From assembly GCA_963555705.1 (NCBI GenBank), contig OY743184.1, forward strand, positions 26,436,639-26,500,638: 64,000 nt of DNA. Direction: 5' to 3'. Below are positions 1 to 11,484 of this stretch, piece by piece; position 1 is the stretch's first letter, and every line of letters begins with the position of its first letter. Source of the DNA: Ligustrum vulgare (lineage: Eukaryota > Streptophyta > Magnoliopsida > Lamiales > Oleaceae). The position numbers and the translations under genes were made by a program. A model generated the notes under the pieces. The model saw nothing but the letters and a program-made list of their open reading frames with translations. It was not told the origin of the DNA and ran no database searches.

Positions 1-401
1 TTAATTTTAATAAGTTCAATGAAAAAAAATAGTTGTAGGTAATGTAAATAATGTTTATATTTAAATTTATTAAATTTCAATATATTACCAATAAATATTT
101 AACATATTACCAATGAATAAATTCATGGTAAATTTCAAATTTTTTTAAAAAATTTTACTATTGACGATTAGTACGTCATAATCTTCGTTGATAAATTTTT
201 ATATTTACAAAAAAAAAACCCACTGATTAACAACAAAATCTCAATGATAATTATATGTTGTTGGTAATTCCGTTATTTATTTTATACTTAAAGATTTTTT
301 TATTATATTCCGTTGGAAATTCATTGGTAATCTGTTACTAATAGTAACAAATGAGATCCGTTGGTAAAAATCCATCTCTAAAGCCTCCATTTCTAGTAGT
401 G
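1..401. mobile_element. CACTA-type transposon, terminal part
   Basis: The stretch ends with TTCTAGTAGTG at 391-401, the reverse complement of CACTACTAGAA, a typical CACTA (En/Spm) terminus. Inward of it, variants of CCGTTGGTAA and TTGGTAAT recur on both strands at about 85-370, as expected for subterminal transposase-binding repeats. No coding part is visible, and the other end lies outside the window or is lost. The assignment rests on terminus and repeat architecture only. Confidence 0.6.
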
Positions 402-769
402 ACTTAGAATAATTAGAAATTTATATCAAGCCAGGTGTAAACTAATTGCAGAGTTATTTGGGACTTTTAAGCGTATTATATACAATTTACACACTAACTA
501 CAAATATTGAAATTGCTTTTTAACAGTTAAAAATATAATATAATATATAATAGTGAAATATAAAAGTAGAATAAAAATAAAAATAAATAATAATAAATAG
601 TGATGATATATAAATAAAAGTGAAGTGATTGTTATAGTGATAGTGAAATATAATATAAAATAATAATAATAATAATAATAAATGTAGGATTAGGGAAGGG
701 AATGGATAAAAATAAATATTAGTTGCAATTTAATCTCAATTTTTTATAAATGTAAAATTTAGTCCCAAA
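402..769. other. AT-rich spacer, no gene seen
   Basis: No coding signal is seen between two CACTA ends. It contains a short ATA/TAA microsatellite at about 656-682. Confidence 0.5.
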
Positions 770-1186
770 ACCCTTTTGCAATTCGCAATGCGTGTTGCCA
801 AAGGGTACCTTTCGCAATGCGTAATGAATGTTGTCAAAAGGTTAACCCTTTGGCAACGCGCATTGCGCGATGCAAAAGGGTACATTTCGCAACGCGCATT
901 GCGTGTTGCAAAAAGGTACATTTGGCAACGCCCGAGGTTACCCTCTAGCAACGCGCAATCCAAAGGATAAACTTTTGGCAACGTTCATTGTGCGTTGCAA
1001 AAGACTAATCTTTTCGCAACACGCAACGAACGTTGCAAAAGACTATAATTAGCAACGCTAAATGTCAAATAAATCAACCAATAGCAACATACAAACTACT
1101 GAATGTTGCGATAGACCCTTTTTAGAAACATGCAATTAATGAATGTTGTCATTTGCATGTTGCAAAAGGCCCTTTTTCTTGTAGTG
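770..1186. mobile_element. CACTA-type transposon end with GCAACG subterminal repeats
   Basis: The right edge CTTGTAGTG (1178-1186) is the reverse complement of CACTACAAG, a classical CACTA terminus. From about 776 to 1170 the sequence is a dense array of a 10-15 bp word in both orientations (GCAACGCGCATTGCG and its complement, with CCTTTTGCAA spacers). This is the usual subterminal binding-site array. Short reading frames across it are by-products of the repeats. The left partner terminus was not found, so this may be a solo end or a strongly deleted element. It differs in sequence from the ends at 401 and 2512. Confidence 0.65.
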
Positions 1187-1406
1187 TGAAATCAGTGTAG
1201 TCAGTCTATATATTTTCCTGGAGCTTTGAGTTTTTGTAAAACTTTGTGGTTTCGTTTTTTGAACGTTGCAATTTATGAGTAAAACTTCAATTATTTGTTG
1301 ATTGTGGGTTTAGATTTTCTTGATTGTGATATCAAAGCCTTAGGGTTCAATTGTACACTATTTTTACAACACAAAATCTACAGATCTAGTTTTTAGGGTT
1401 ATTTTT

Positions 1407-2512
1407 CACTAGCACAGATTTGCCCAAAAAAATAATAAAATATACGTCATTTTTTTGGAACAACGGATTCCTGTAAAAGAGTGACGACATTTTTACAAAT
1501 AATATTTTTTCTATATGCGTCATTTGTTTAATAACAATCGATGCTAAAAATTAGATATTAAGTAAGAATCGACGCCTTTTATAGGTTTTTTTTTGCCCAC
1601 TTAACCAGCACATCTTGTTTGAAACCCATCACCATCTCTTATTCAATTGAACTGGAAACTCCTTTATCGGTGAGACAAAAACTTCGAAACAGACCTTCTA
1701 CCTTCACTGGCCACGGACATTAGATCGTGACGAGGACATGAACGTGGTATCTAATGGATCCTAAAGGGTAGTTCTACTTCAGTCGGCTCCAACACTGCAT
1801 CATCGCACGCCCCATGAGGATTTAGTCATTCATTGCATTTGCTCATACAGATGATTAGCAGTTCGCGAAATATAATACTAGGTTTCGTCAACTGGAGATG
1901 ATTATTGAGCATCTAACTCAGAATGTTGAATTATCGGGCAACATTCCCAAAGATAATGATGAGTGGTTTGGGGGCTCAGAGAATCATTTTGAATCTTTTG
2001 TAAAAACTTAAATTTTTGCTTTTAAAAAAATTGCATATCTATAGGGGGCGACATTTGTCGCCCCTATAGTAAATTTTAAAAAATTAAGTTTCTATTGAAG
2101 AGAAAAACTATCGTCCCAACATATTATATTATAAAAGACTTATAGGAGTGACAATGTCATCCCTATCAAGCAATTTTCGTTCACATAGTTATGTCTTTTG
2201 GGACAACATGAACAAATTTTTTCGCTATAGATCTCAAAGTAATAGCCACTACAATTTAGGGCGACAAAGTCGCTTTTATAGTTTAAAAAATGCTTAAACG
2301 AAGAACGACGCAATGGAGATTACATATGTCATCCCTATACATACTAGTCTCTACAGAGCAACATTCGTTGTCCCTATAGAGCAAGAGCGACAATGCTATG
2401 CGAACGACATGGTAGAAGCAACATTGTCGTCTCTATAGATTTACGTGGGAGACATTTATATGTATAGGGACGATGGCTTTTGTCACCCCTATAACCCCAA
2501 ATTCGTGTAGTG
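1407..2512. mobile_element. CACTA-like ends, possibly one short non-autonomous element
   Basis: The right edge (CGTGTAGTG, 2504-2512) reads CACTACACG on the other strand. It is backed by repeats of the type GACAATGTCGTCCCTATAG in both orientations from about 2043 to 2500. On the left, CACTAGCAC at 1407 is a possible partner terminus, followed by GACG-type repeats to about 1580. The two halves carry different repeat words, and the flanking trinucleotides (TTT and GCC) do not match, so they may belong to two elements. The middle, 1600-2030, has no recognisable gene. Confidence 0.45.
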
Positions 2513-2679
2513 GCCGTAGACCTTATCTATTTTTGTCTACCACTCAGCTTGCATCACAAATGAATTTTATTAAAACTGACTATTTTTCCCTGTGACAGTT
2601 TTTAAGACACATTGAAGATGTTCTTAAGCAAAACTTTTGAGGTTGTCTTCCGAAAAAATAATAAAAATAAAGTGATTAT

Positions 2680-2977
2680 TGATACAAAATTTATTGTCGA
2701 TGATTATCAATTGTCATTTCAATAATTCTTAATCAAAAATTAGCAATTAGGATAAAATTACGACAATGATATCTTCAATTATTCACCGACGTACCACCTC
2801 CATGGATTAAAAATAACATAGTCGAGGTCTGAATCAGATAAACAATTATTGGAGTTAGGATGATTATGATGCCATCAAAATATAGAAATCCCAAGATAAT
2901 GTAGCAGCAAATCAACTTCAAAAGATTATATTGTATCATTGTTGATGCTAAAATAACAAGAAACAAAAGAAAATTAC
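2680..2977 (-). repeat. Direct repeat copy 2, LTR-like, truncating the Copia pol
   Basis: About 300 bases nearly match 5308-5591. Read on the minus strand the unit starts near TGTAATTTTC and ends near TTTTGTATCA, so it has TG..CA-like borders. It directly abuts Copia coding sequence at 2978 without a purine tract. It is therefore either a 3' LTR joined by an internal deletion or the first part of a longer LTR. Confidence 0.55.
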
Positions 2978-4458
2978 TTCATCCATGTATGTCGGTATGC
3001 ATAAGATCTAACAATTGTGTTGTTCTAGTTACACTATGAAAATGTTTCTTAATCATCTTAGATTCTACACAAGTTTTGCATTTATAAACTTTATTTTTAT
3101 CATAAGATATTTAAGTCACATTTTTCATTCTTTTCACAGTGTTGTTTCCTCTATACCCTAATCCACCATGTCATAAAGTAAAAGAGTCAAACATATAAGT
3201 GGAATTCACTTTATTCATATTATTATTGTCAACGGTACATAATTTGACCATTCAATCACTAAAATAGCAATTTTCAACAAAGATCCCATTATTGGATAAT
3301 ACAAGTTTACTGGATTCATAAAGACTTTTGATTCTGAGTTTTCCCAAGAGGTCGCCACTAACTAAGTTCATGTTCATGTTCGGAACATGAAATAAATTAG
3401 TAAGAGTAACGGTTTTTCAAGATGTGAACACTTCCTTTTCTGGAGTGACCTTCATTATCCATTTGTATTTCATGCACATCTTCCAAATCATGATAAGTTT
3501 TAAACAAAGTCATAACATACATGTATGGTAGCACAAGTGTCATACCACAAAACTTGAACTTTTCCTCTAATAGTGTTGACTTCACATATTGTAGCCACAA
3601 TGTTGTTATCTTCAATGAAATTTATTTTTTGTTTTCCATTGGATTTCTTCTTATGCTTGCACAACTTGACCCAATGATCCGGTGTTTTTCACAAACATAG
3701 CATGACCCTTTGGTTTTGGATTAAACTTCCCCTTATCCTTTTTAGGACCAATGAGATTCACTTTAAACTTTTCTTTGTTGGAGTGTTCGATCGACATTTG
3801 CTTTAGATTTGGCTTCATAAGAATTTTAAATTCTTATCCCTCATTTTTAATTCTTCTTCAATGCGTAGATGTTTTTGTAGACATTTCAAAGTGAAATCTT
3901 CAAAGTTATGAAGAATCTTCTTCCAGTATCCTTTCCAAACTCTTGAAAGTTCGGAAATAATTGCCCCCACCTGAAAAGATTCTGGAAGTTCTATTTTGAC
4001 CGCTTTTAATTTGTTGACAAGTACTTGCAATTCATGTACTTGTAGAAGAATATGAATATTGTCTAAAAATTTAAATCAAAATATTTTGTAATTAAAAATT
4101 TCTTGGTACCTTCTTCTTCCGCCTTATATTTGTTTTCCAACTCGTTCTAAATATCTCTTGCCGAAGAAGTCTAGAGATCATATAACCGGTCTAACAAAGA
4201 ATTCAAAATATAACCACAGCATATTAATTCATCCTCTTGTCTTTTCTTCCTTTCCGCTCTTATTGCTTTCGGGTCCGTCTCCGCTAGTTCTGCTAAAGGT
4301 TCCAAATTCAGATCCAAAATGTAGAAAATCTTCAATGCGGTGAGTAGGAATTTTAACTTGTCTTACAAACGCGTGAAATTTGTTCCATCAAATCTATCGA
4401 GCCTCACAAGATCTTGGTTCTTCAGTTTTATAATTGCAATAGTTGTTTCATTCTCCAT
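2978..4458 (-). pseudogene. Decayed Copia gag-protease-pre-integrase
   Basis: This is a minus-strand remnant of a Ty1/Copia polyprotein. The gag start codon is at 4458-4456, and the frame soon meets a stop codon. The clearest gag block (3815-4030) contains the words KIELPESFQVGAI and LRIEEE, typical of the UBN2-type Copia gag. A degraded zinc-knuckle region lies near 3670-3710. The retropepsin-linked region is at 3397-3615 (TYHDLEDVHEIQM). At 2990-3400, NMNLVSGDLL and KCKTCVESKM are GAG-pre-integrase features. Frameshifts and stops are present throughout. Integrase core, reverse transcriptase and RNase H are absent; the sequence stops in the pre-integrase domain where the direct repeat starts. 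In a full element this protein would make the capsid and process the polyprotein. Here it cannot act. Confidence 0.8.
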
Positions 4459-5307
4459 GGCAGAATATAGTTTGAGATTGTTAGAAAATATAGTGTAAGA
4501 GAATGAACAAATAAGATAAAAACAAGAAAAGATGAAAAAAGCTCAAGCACGTAGAACGTTGTCTTCAAACTATATTTGCTCCATCGGGATTCGAGTTTGC
4601 TTTTGAGGATTATAGCGAATAGGTTTGTAGGATTGATCAAGCCCTTATCAAGTTCAAACAAAGCAAATGTAAGAACTTGAAACAAAACAAGAATACTAAA
4701 ATATATAAGGAATGAAGAAATGGATATTTGGATATCAATCTTTGATTCAAAAATGTTTCAAGTGTTTTGAAATTGAGTATTAACTCCTATTTATAGACAT
4801 CCAAGCAACATCCACAAATTGGTGCCAACATTCCATGAAAAGATGAGTATGTTTGATATAAAAGAGTTTTTGAAATGAATAATAATTTTTAAAAGAATTG
4901 ATGGTTGAAATTTAGTTGAAAAATCAAATACTATGGGCTTGACTTTTAATGAATGGTTGAGATTGAATATTGTAGAAAAAAGAGAAAATTTTAATGAAAA
5001 CCAAACAAGGGCGATGGATTATTTCATTAAAAGGTGCCAAATTCAAATTTAAATAAACCAGAAAAATCGGTCAAAAAACTTCATCGTTCGATCACGCGGT
5101 TCAACATCGTGCGATCACACGGTTATGACTTTTATTCGCACGTCAAAATTTGACGTGTGATCACATGGTAATTGTACCATGCGATCGCATGATTTTCCTG
5201 ATTGTTGCGTATATTTGATTTCTCATTTCCATTTCTTTTCAAATTCATTCCTCCTTTTTATCAAGAATCATTTTGAACAATACACACACACACTCACTCT
5301 TATATAC
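4459..5307 (-). promoter_or_regulatory. LTR or leader of the minus-strand Copia: TATA box and palindrome array
   Basis: The minus strand carries CTATAAATAGG at 4786-4796, a good plant TATA box, about 330 bases upstream of the gag start. Further upstream (5085-5191) is an array of palindromic words: CATGCGATCGCATG (5178-5191, perfect), CACGTCAAA/TTTGACGTG (5139-5157) and three GATCACnnGGT-type copies. I found no primer-binding site, so the boundary between LTR and leader is unknown. Confidence 0.5.
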
Positions 5308-5591
5308 TGATACAAAATTTATTTGTCGATAATTATCAATTGTCGTTGTCGATAATTCTTAATCGAAAATTAGCAACTACGATATCTTCAATTATTCACC
5401 GACGGACCACCTCCTTGGATTAAAAATAACATAGTCGAGGTCTGAATCACACAAACAATTATTGAAGTTAGGATGGTTATTATGCCATCAAAGTATAGAA
5501 ATCCCAGGATATTGAAGCAGCATATTCAAAACTTTATATTGTATTGTATCATTGTTGACACTAAAATAACAAGAAACAAAAGAAAATTACA
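5308..5591 (-). repeat. Direct repeat copy 1, LTR-like
   Basis: This is the partner of 2680-2977, with many shared 20-mers, for example around the TTATTCACCGACGGACCACC segment near 5391. Together the copies bracket the Copia remnant. On the minus strand it would be the 5' end of the element. Confidence 0.55.
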
Positions 5592-5735
5592 TGGTTCACG
5601 CTTGAGTTGAAATAGATTAGCTTTACTATATATAACCCATTGCAATTCAGTAATAATATGGCTTTGTGTAATAAATTATGGGTAACGATAGAAAAATAAA
5701 TTTATATAAAAGATGAAAATATAGATCAGATTTCA

Positions 5736-6146
5736 TCAATTTGAGTAGCGTGCAGTAGAAATCCCGTTCCCTCTGGCTTCATCATGCAATATCTTGGGAA
5801 GAGAATACCTACTATGAGATTGAGCACTACCCTTCAATGTGGTTGGAGTGACTTGCATGAACAGATAATTCCCAGCAAAAAGATCACCAAAATGGGGCTG
5901 ACTTTCCTTCAATCTTTCCAAAATCTTACACCAACCAATCTTCAGCACTCTTGCTTTTCTTCTCAAGAATCTCCTCAAACTTGGAATCTTTATCCTCAGT
6001 TTTCTCCTCATATGCACCCTCCTGGACCGGCTGCTTCTAAACCGTCCGATTACCTTCTCTCTGATTTCTATGTCATCATTTTCGTCAATCCTAACTTCTG
6101 GTCTCAGTCTTTGGTAGGAGAATTTTCCATTTGATCCCATCTCCAT
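5736..6146 (-). CDS. Small basic plant protein, function unknown
   Basis: This is an open frame of 136 residues counted from the ATG at 6146. The frame is open upstream to another Met at 6200, but MEMGSNGKFSYQRL looks like the natural start and the extension is hydrophobic and unlike the rest. Residues 35-80 are extremely Arg/Lys-rich, with an amphipathic pattern (RIKIPSLRRFLRRKARVLK). They are followed by a conserved-looking block, GDLFAGNYLFMQVTP, at 87-101. I recall this layout, a basic helix followed by a GNYLFMQV-type motif, from small uncharacterised plant-specific proteins, but no function is known to me. The basic segment could bind nucleic acid or membranes, which is inference. The frame has no internal stop and no visible intron. 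The gene stands alone between transposon remnants. The overlapping plus-strand frame at 5784-6134 is its shadow. Confidence 0.6.
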   Translation of the reverse strand: MEMGSNGKFSYQRLRPEVRIDENDDIEIREKVIGRFRSSRSRRVHMRRKLRIKIPSLRRFLRRKARVLKIGWCKILERLKESQPHFGDLFAGNYLFMQVTPTTLKGSAQSHSRYSLPKILHDEARGNGISTARYSN

Positions 6147-6480
6147 TTGCAACAAGGCAGTACAGAAAAGTAATGTGATTTGATTTGAAGGAATAAACAT
6201 GGCTTGTCCTTATCTTATCTCATAGAAAAAAATTTCATTCTAGGTCATTCAACCTATATGTTTATCTCACGTTGATCCCTCAACTTCAATTTAAGTTCCT
6301 ATATAATATAATAAATTAGTTAATATTTTTGTTTCAATTTCATCTCCAAATTTATATTTTATTTTAATTCATTATTCTATCGATAGTCATATCTAATGGA
6401 CGGCCAATTGAAATTTTTTCATATGCAAATTACTAAAAGCCATGAATTCCACCGTAGGTGATGCCATTATACTTGTGCTT

Positions 6481-6482
<2 letters not shown>

Positions 6483-6527
<45 letters not shown>
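6483..6527. repeat. (ATT)n microsatellite
   Basis: About 15 uninterrupted ATT units. Confidence 0.95.
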
Positions 6528-7044
6528 TTGGAAAATGTTCCTTTTTCTCTCTTATTAACTTTTGTTGCCATTAGTTTTTGATGAGACACTCAACAAAATC
6601 ATAGGTGACTCATAAATTGAGAATTATAACATCGTTATTGAAATAACTCCAATATCTGTATACATGTCTTTTGTCACTAGAAAATGCCCATTCTTTAATT
6701 AATTAAAAAAAATGTAAAATTTGTATGTTTTAGCACAAAAGAAAGAAGAATTTAGAATTTAACTTGTTCTGAATTTGATAGACTCGTCAGTAATTTTACT
6801 CATTTTGTCCTTCATGATAGACTTAGCTCTTGTCTGGTCCCTACCATTTTTTGTACTTTTTAATCACACATTCTCCAAATCTTAAAATTTTCCAAAATAT
6901 CTCAAAAACTACCTACAATAAATAGACACATTGTTTCCTTTTTGGTCAGTTGTAAATTATAAACTATTTTCCTTTTTGAAACAAAATAGATAATTTTTAG
7001 TTTTATATCCTTTTTTATATACATTATTATCAATAAATATAAAC

Positions 7045-7047
<3 letters not shown>

Positions 7048-7087
<40 letters not shown>
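7048..7087. repeat. (TA)n-(CA)n compound microsatellite
   Basis: About 13 TA units run directly into about 6 CA units. Confidence 0.95.
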
Positions 7088-7088
<1 letters not shown>

Positions 7089-8779
7089 TATACTGACGAA
7101 ATTAAAAATGGAAAGAATGTTCAAATTGAAACAAATTGAATTTGAACGGAGAACATAAAATAAACTTGTTAGTTGGCTTACCTCAGATGAAATTTTTCAA
7201 AAATTATACATCCATCCACCTGTTTGTCATAATGACAATATGTGGGAATTAGGTTTGCAGTTTGTTGAAAGCATTAATTACTGGTTGTGTGATATTGACT
7301 TTTTAGCTCATCCTGGTTGAATAAAATATGTGCCATTGTGCTGTCTAATTATTTTAGTTATTTTTTTGGATGCAAACTGAAATGAGTCAAGAGAGGCGAT
7401 GCTGATCCTCTTAATGCAGCTTACCAAGTTAAGTCCATTTGGCTGAACTTCTATTTATAATAAAAAAAAAAAAAAAAAAAAGCTTTTTATAAAAGTTATT
7501 TTAGGCCAGATTCTTTTAAAAGCTTTTTGTAGACAAATAAATACTTCCAAAAATTTATTAAGCATGTTCAAAGACAACTTCGTGGTCCAAAAACAAAGCT
7601 TAAATTTTCAAGCCTTATGTTCATGAAAATTCTCGCAAACGTACAAGATTATTGACAAGTAATACATAATGAGTTGAGTAAGAACAAATCATAAATGCAT
7701 ATGTAGTTATTTTCTATCAAATTGATATATAGATTACAAAAAGAGATTATGAGTTGTAACTATCCTAAACTATTCTAAGAATGATTGAAAAGCTTTGATT
7801 TGTATGTGTGCATGAATGTAATGAATGTATTGGATTTCAAAATCACTTATTGGTATCAATTTTAATTATTGTTAACTTATGTAGTTTAGTGTTATTAACG
7901 CTTTCACGAGAATCGATAATCTTATAATATTCATTTTAGTTTTTCAAGACAAGTTAATTAGTTAAACATATTCTAAACACAATCTGATCATAGTTCTTAG
8001 TCTGAATTTGTATGTAAATAAATGCATTCAACCACACGATTATCAAACGAGAATGCAAATGCAATACATGTTAATCCTAATCCTAACATCTATTGTTCGT
8101 GTGTACATATAATTTATCCACTGATCACGTTGACTTTAACTTCATTTGGACTTCAACACTCCTTTCAATTGGGCTTGACTCTATTTAACTGAGTTGGTCT
8201 GTTGGGCCAATTATATATCTCACAAAGTACATTGGATATAATGTTTATTCTCCCTAATAAGATGAGGCATGGGTCTCATGACAACATCGGGACCCCGAGT
8301 ATTCCTTCCACCGGCACTCGCCTACACAGCTTTTCATTGACCCGCCAAAAGTTCTCTCCTACTCCATTTGAAAGCGAGCACAAAAAGTAGCCAAATTTAT
8401 GTTATGGTGCTAAAAACTGTTAGAGCATGCAAGAAAGAAACATATAAATTGAAACGAGTGTGTGCCCTTTGCATACTCGTATTTTGAAGAAAAAATAGGT
8501 TCGCAATCTAACTAAATATAAAGGAGTGGGTTTGAATTACACTATTCATAAGCCATTTACGCCCCATTAGATTTGGTTTTGAAAGCTATCTGCTATACTC
8601 GATTTTTTATTTTTATTTTTATTTTCATTTTTATTTATTTATTTATTTATTTTGTCGTTTGAGCCTCTTAAGTTGGGTCCTATAATTGTGAAATATTTTT
8701 TTCCCCACCTACTATACCGATGCAGGCTTCTCACTATCGGTGTGCTTTCATCACCTCAATATCTTTTTCCAAGCAAATT

Positions 8780-9240
8780 TATCAGATGCATGAAGTGGCG
8801 GATCTAGAAATTTTTATTCAGCACGGATGGATATCAATAAAAAATTCTAGTTAGGGCGGACTTCAATAAAATAACTGTATTTTTCAAGTCACAATAAAAA
8901 AAATGCCAAAAAATTCTTGCTATGGCGGACTTCTTGTTGTTTGAATACTGCTTTTGTAAAACCTTTATCATCTTGCTTATTTGATTTTTGCCTTTCTTTG
9001 ATACTTCAAGTAATAACTTATTCCATAAATTTATATTTGAATCAGAGTCTCTTGGTAAAGCAAAATCTTTTTTTGCAAGTTTGTGGGTGCATTGGGTGAA
9101 CTTTTCCAAGAAACGATTGAAAGGTGAGAGTTTAGTTTTTTTTTTTTTTAAAATCAGATTTAATTTTGGTTTTAGTGTTTTGGCTATTGGAGTTGATGTA
9201 TCTGATTCTTATAAATTGATTCATTTTTCAAAGAAATGAT
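8780..9240. other. Unclassified repeat-like segment with a 91-codon minus frame
   Basis: It begins with GTGGCGGATCTAGAAATTTTT near 8797. I have seen this kind of phrase next to plant transposon debris. A minus-strand frame at 8834-9109 reads like protein (LAKKDFALPRDSDSN, KMIKVLQKQYSNN), but I do not recognise a family. It may be a fragment of a transposon or gene. Confidence 0.25.
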
Positions 9241-9801
9241 TTGTTTCGGTTAATAGGACCTTTTAAACTCGGGATCAGTGCTAATAATTCCACGTTTTAG
9301 TTTGTTGTATCCTGAGTTTCAATGTTTTCAATCACTTCATCACTTTTGTTTCCTCTAATAGATGTTCGGATAATTAATACCCACCAATCTGTTTTACAAT
9401 AACTTTAGCTTCTTGAGAAAGCTTTTGAGAATCTGGGAATGATTTAGAATTGCACTTTTTTCCCTTAGAATTTAGTTCAATATTATATTACACTACTTTT
9501 GTAAATTACTTGTCTCTTTTATTAACGTTTTTGCTTTGCAACCTTTTATTTTATATATAGTTACATATATCAAGTATTTTTCTCTTATTTTTGGAGTTCA
9601 CTATTGAAATATTGTATGCAGGTATCAATTCTTTAGTTTTTACATTTTTCTGATTTGTGCGTTCATGTTCAATCTTTCAAGTTCAGTTTACTGCCTTTTC
9701 TAAGATTTGACTTGAGCTTGCTTTTCTAAAGCATATTTCTTTCGCTGGACTATGTACTGCATACAAAAAATATGCTTGAGCAGGCCCAATGGAGATCAAA
9801 A
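9241..9801. other. No feature seen
   Basis: AT-rich sequence without a convincing frame or repeat. Confidence 0.4.
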
Positions 9802-10109
9802 GAATACAATCTTCAGCCCCCCGGGCACAGCCAAGTTGGCAAAGGAAGAGCATTACTAGGCTTGCAACCTCAGTGTGGGGAGTTCGATTCCTGGTAGGAA
9901 CAGCTGAGTGATGTAATAACAAATATTGATTGGAGCAGTTTAGTGATGTAATAACCATGGAGGAAGGCTCCCTTGGGACTAGGAGTATAAGGGGTGCCCG
10001 AACCCTGGTCAACTTGGGCATAACCCGCAGTTTACATCCGCCAGTTACTGAGGGGTCGGTGGCTAGTGGTCCAGGATTAAGTCTGGCTAAGCTAGGATAC
10101 TTGGGTTAA

Positions 10110-10144
<35 letters not shown>

Positions 10145-10157
10145 AATACAATCTTCA
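9802..10157 (+). mobile_element. tRNA-derived SINE with poly(A) and 14-bp target duplication
   Basis: The body (9816 to about 10110) begins GCCCCCCGGGCAC. It has an A-box-like CAGCCAAGTTGG at about 9828-9839 and a B box AGTTCGATTCC at 9881-9891, the internal RNA polymerase III promoter of tRNA-type SINEs. It ends in a run of about 33 A (to 10142). The 14-mer GAATACAATCTTCA occurs on both sides (9802-9815 and 10144-10157), a clean target-site duplication. It has no coding capacity and depended on LINE machinery for movement. The perfect duplication and long A tail suggest a fairly recent insertion. Confidence 0.88.
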
Positions 10158-10630
10158 TGGTTAGTGTAAGAGGGATGGATAGCTTTAAGTGGTAGGTTTT
10201 CACCTTGCATGAAGCTTGTACTTGCTGCAGAACATGGCTATTTTTTTTAGGTGTGTTCACTGTTTTGTACCATTTTCCTTCTATCAATTTATCATTTTAT
10301 TTATTTTTTCCTTTCCCTGGTAGGTGAAGTTCTGCAATAGGTTAATACGACTTAAAGCTCTAGACAGTCATTTAGACATTTACTTTTGGCATGAGCTATA
10401 AAGGACATCTGTACTTTATATTTCGTTACCTTTCAATTTCTTCTTCGTGCCACTTTAAAATAGTTGTACACATTTGATCTTGTAACAGCGTAATCAATTT
10501 TATTTATGTAAATAGTCTTTGCTTCAACTCGACTCTTGACTCTATATTTTGAGATAGATGTTTAGTTTGAATTTAGTTATTATATTTACTAGAGATTTTC
10601 GAGATGAATGACCAAACTTTATTTTTTCCA

Positions 10631-10632
<2 letters not shown>
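10158..10632. other. No feature seen
   Basis: AT-rich sequence without a convincing gene. Confidence 0.4.
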
Positions 10633-10696
<64 letters not shown>

Positions 10697-10938
10697 TTTA
10701 GGGACTTTTCAGTTGTTTACTGCTTTCTATTTTTTATCATTGTGACGAGTATTAACATATCTAGACACAGATTTGTAGATTTCAACTCCAACCCATAAAT
10801 CATTCTTTATATATATATATATATTCATTTAGGGAATTTTCAGCTGTTTACTGCTTTCTATTTTTTATCATTGTGACAAGTATTAACATATCTAGACACA
10901 GATTTGTAGATTTCAACTCCAACCCATAAATCATTCTT
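10633..10938. repeat. (TA)n tract and 117-bp tandem duplication
   Basis: About 30 TA units (10633-10694) are followed by a 117-bp unit (10691-10807). A shorter AT tract follows, then a second copy of the unit (10822-10938). I count three differences between the copies. The unit was duplicated together with its TA tract, consistent with slippage or unequal exchange anchored in the microsatellite. Confidence 0.92.
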
Positions 10939-11484
10939 GGAAATAAAAGGCTGTGATACTTGCGGTAGCTTTGGATAGCTTTTTTATGGCTAAAAGTTTC
11001 TAACTCATTGATGCCCTAAATCCTAGCTAAGCATTGTAGAAATGAGTATTTTGCTAATGTAAATTCCTTCTTGGCTATTGCTCTACATCACTACATGTCT
11101 ATTATATTATCACCTTTTAGTTTTAGTCTCAGAGAATGGTTTGATGGTTTTGAGTTGCAGTAAACATGCTCATTTCCTTATTTGAATGATAAAGATAGCA
11201 AACAAGATCGACAAGTACAGTGGGGCTTTTGAAGCTAAATGACAAGTGAACCATCTAAATTCTCAAACCAGTCAAATGAAGAAGGTAAACTTTCATAATT
11301 TATCGCGCGGGAACAAGGATTGCACGTTACATGATTCGTACACCAATTTTAATTGGTACTATGATGCATGGGAAATGAAATGTTATCTATCATTAATGCA
11401 TGAGGTAATTTGAACCATATACTTGTAGGAAAAAAGAAGAGGAGGCAGAATTGCAGCTAGATATGCACCTTACTCAAGATGTAT
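10939..11484. other. No feature seen
   Basis: No convincing coding frame, RNA gene or repeat. Confidence 0.4.

Larger units (their letters stand above)
6201..8779. other. AT-rich intergenic sequence, no gene seen
   Basis: I see no convincing coding frame. It contains the two microsatellites listed below and an A18-20 run at about 7461-7480. Some stretches (7700-8200) resemble non-coding retroelement sequence in style but could not be classified. Confidence 0.45.

Noticed and set aside
736..1052. ORFs of 60-81 codons on both strands
   Set aside because: Their repetitive translations mirror the subterminal repeats of a CACTA end.
4428..4685. Minus-strand 85-codon hydrophobic ORF
   Set aside because: Out of frame with the gag start it overlaps; located in LTR or leader sequence.
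5784..6134. Plus-strand ORF of 116 codons
   Set aside because: Shadow of the minus-strand small basic protein, which has the more protein-like composition.
8202..8390. 62-codon plus ORF as a gene
   Set aside because: Short, no recognisable domain, no gene-like flanks.
10604..10798. ORF with a Tyr-Ile repeat
   Set aside because: It is a translated TA microsatellite.
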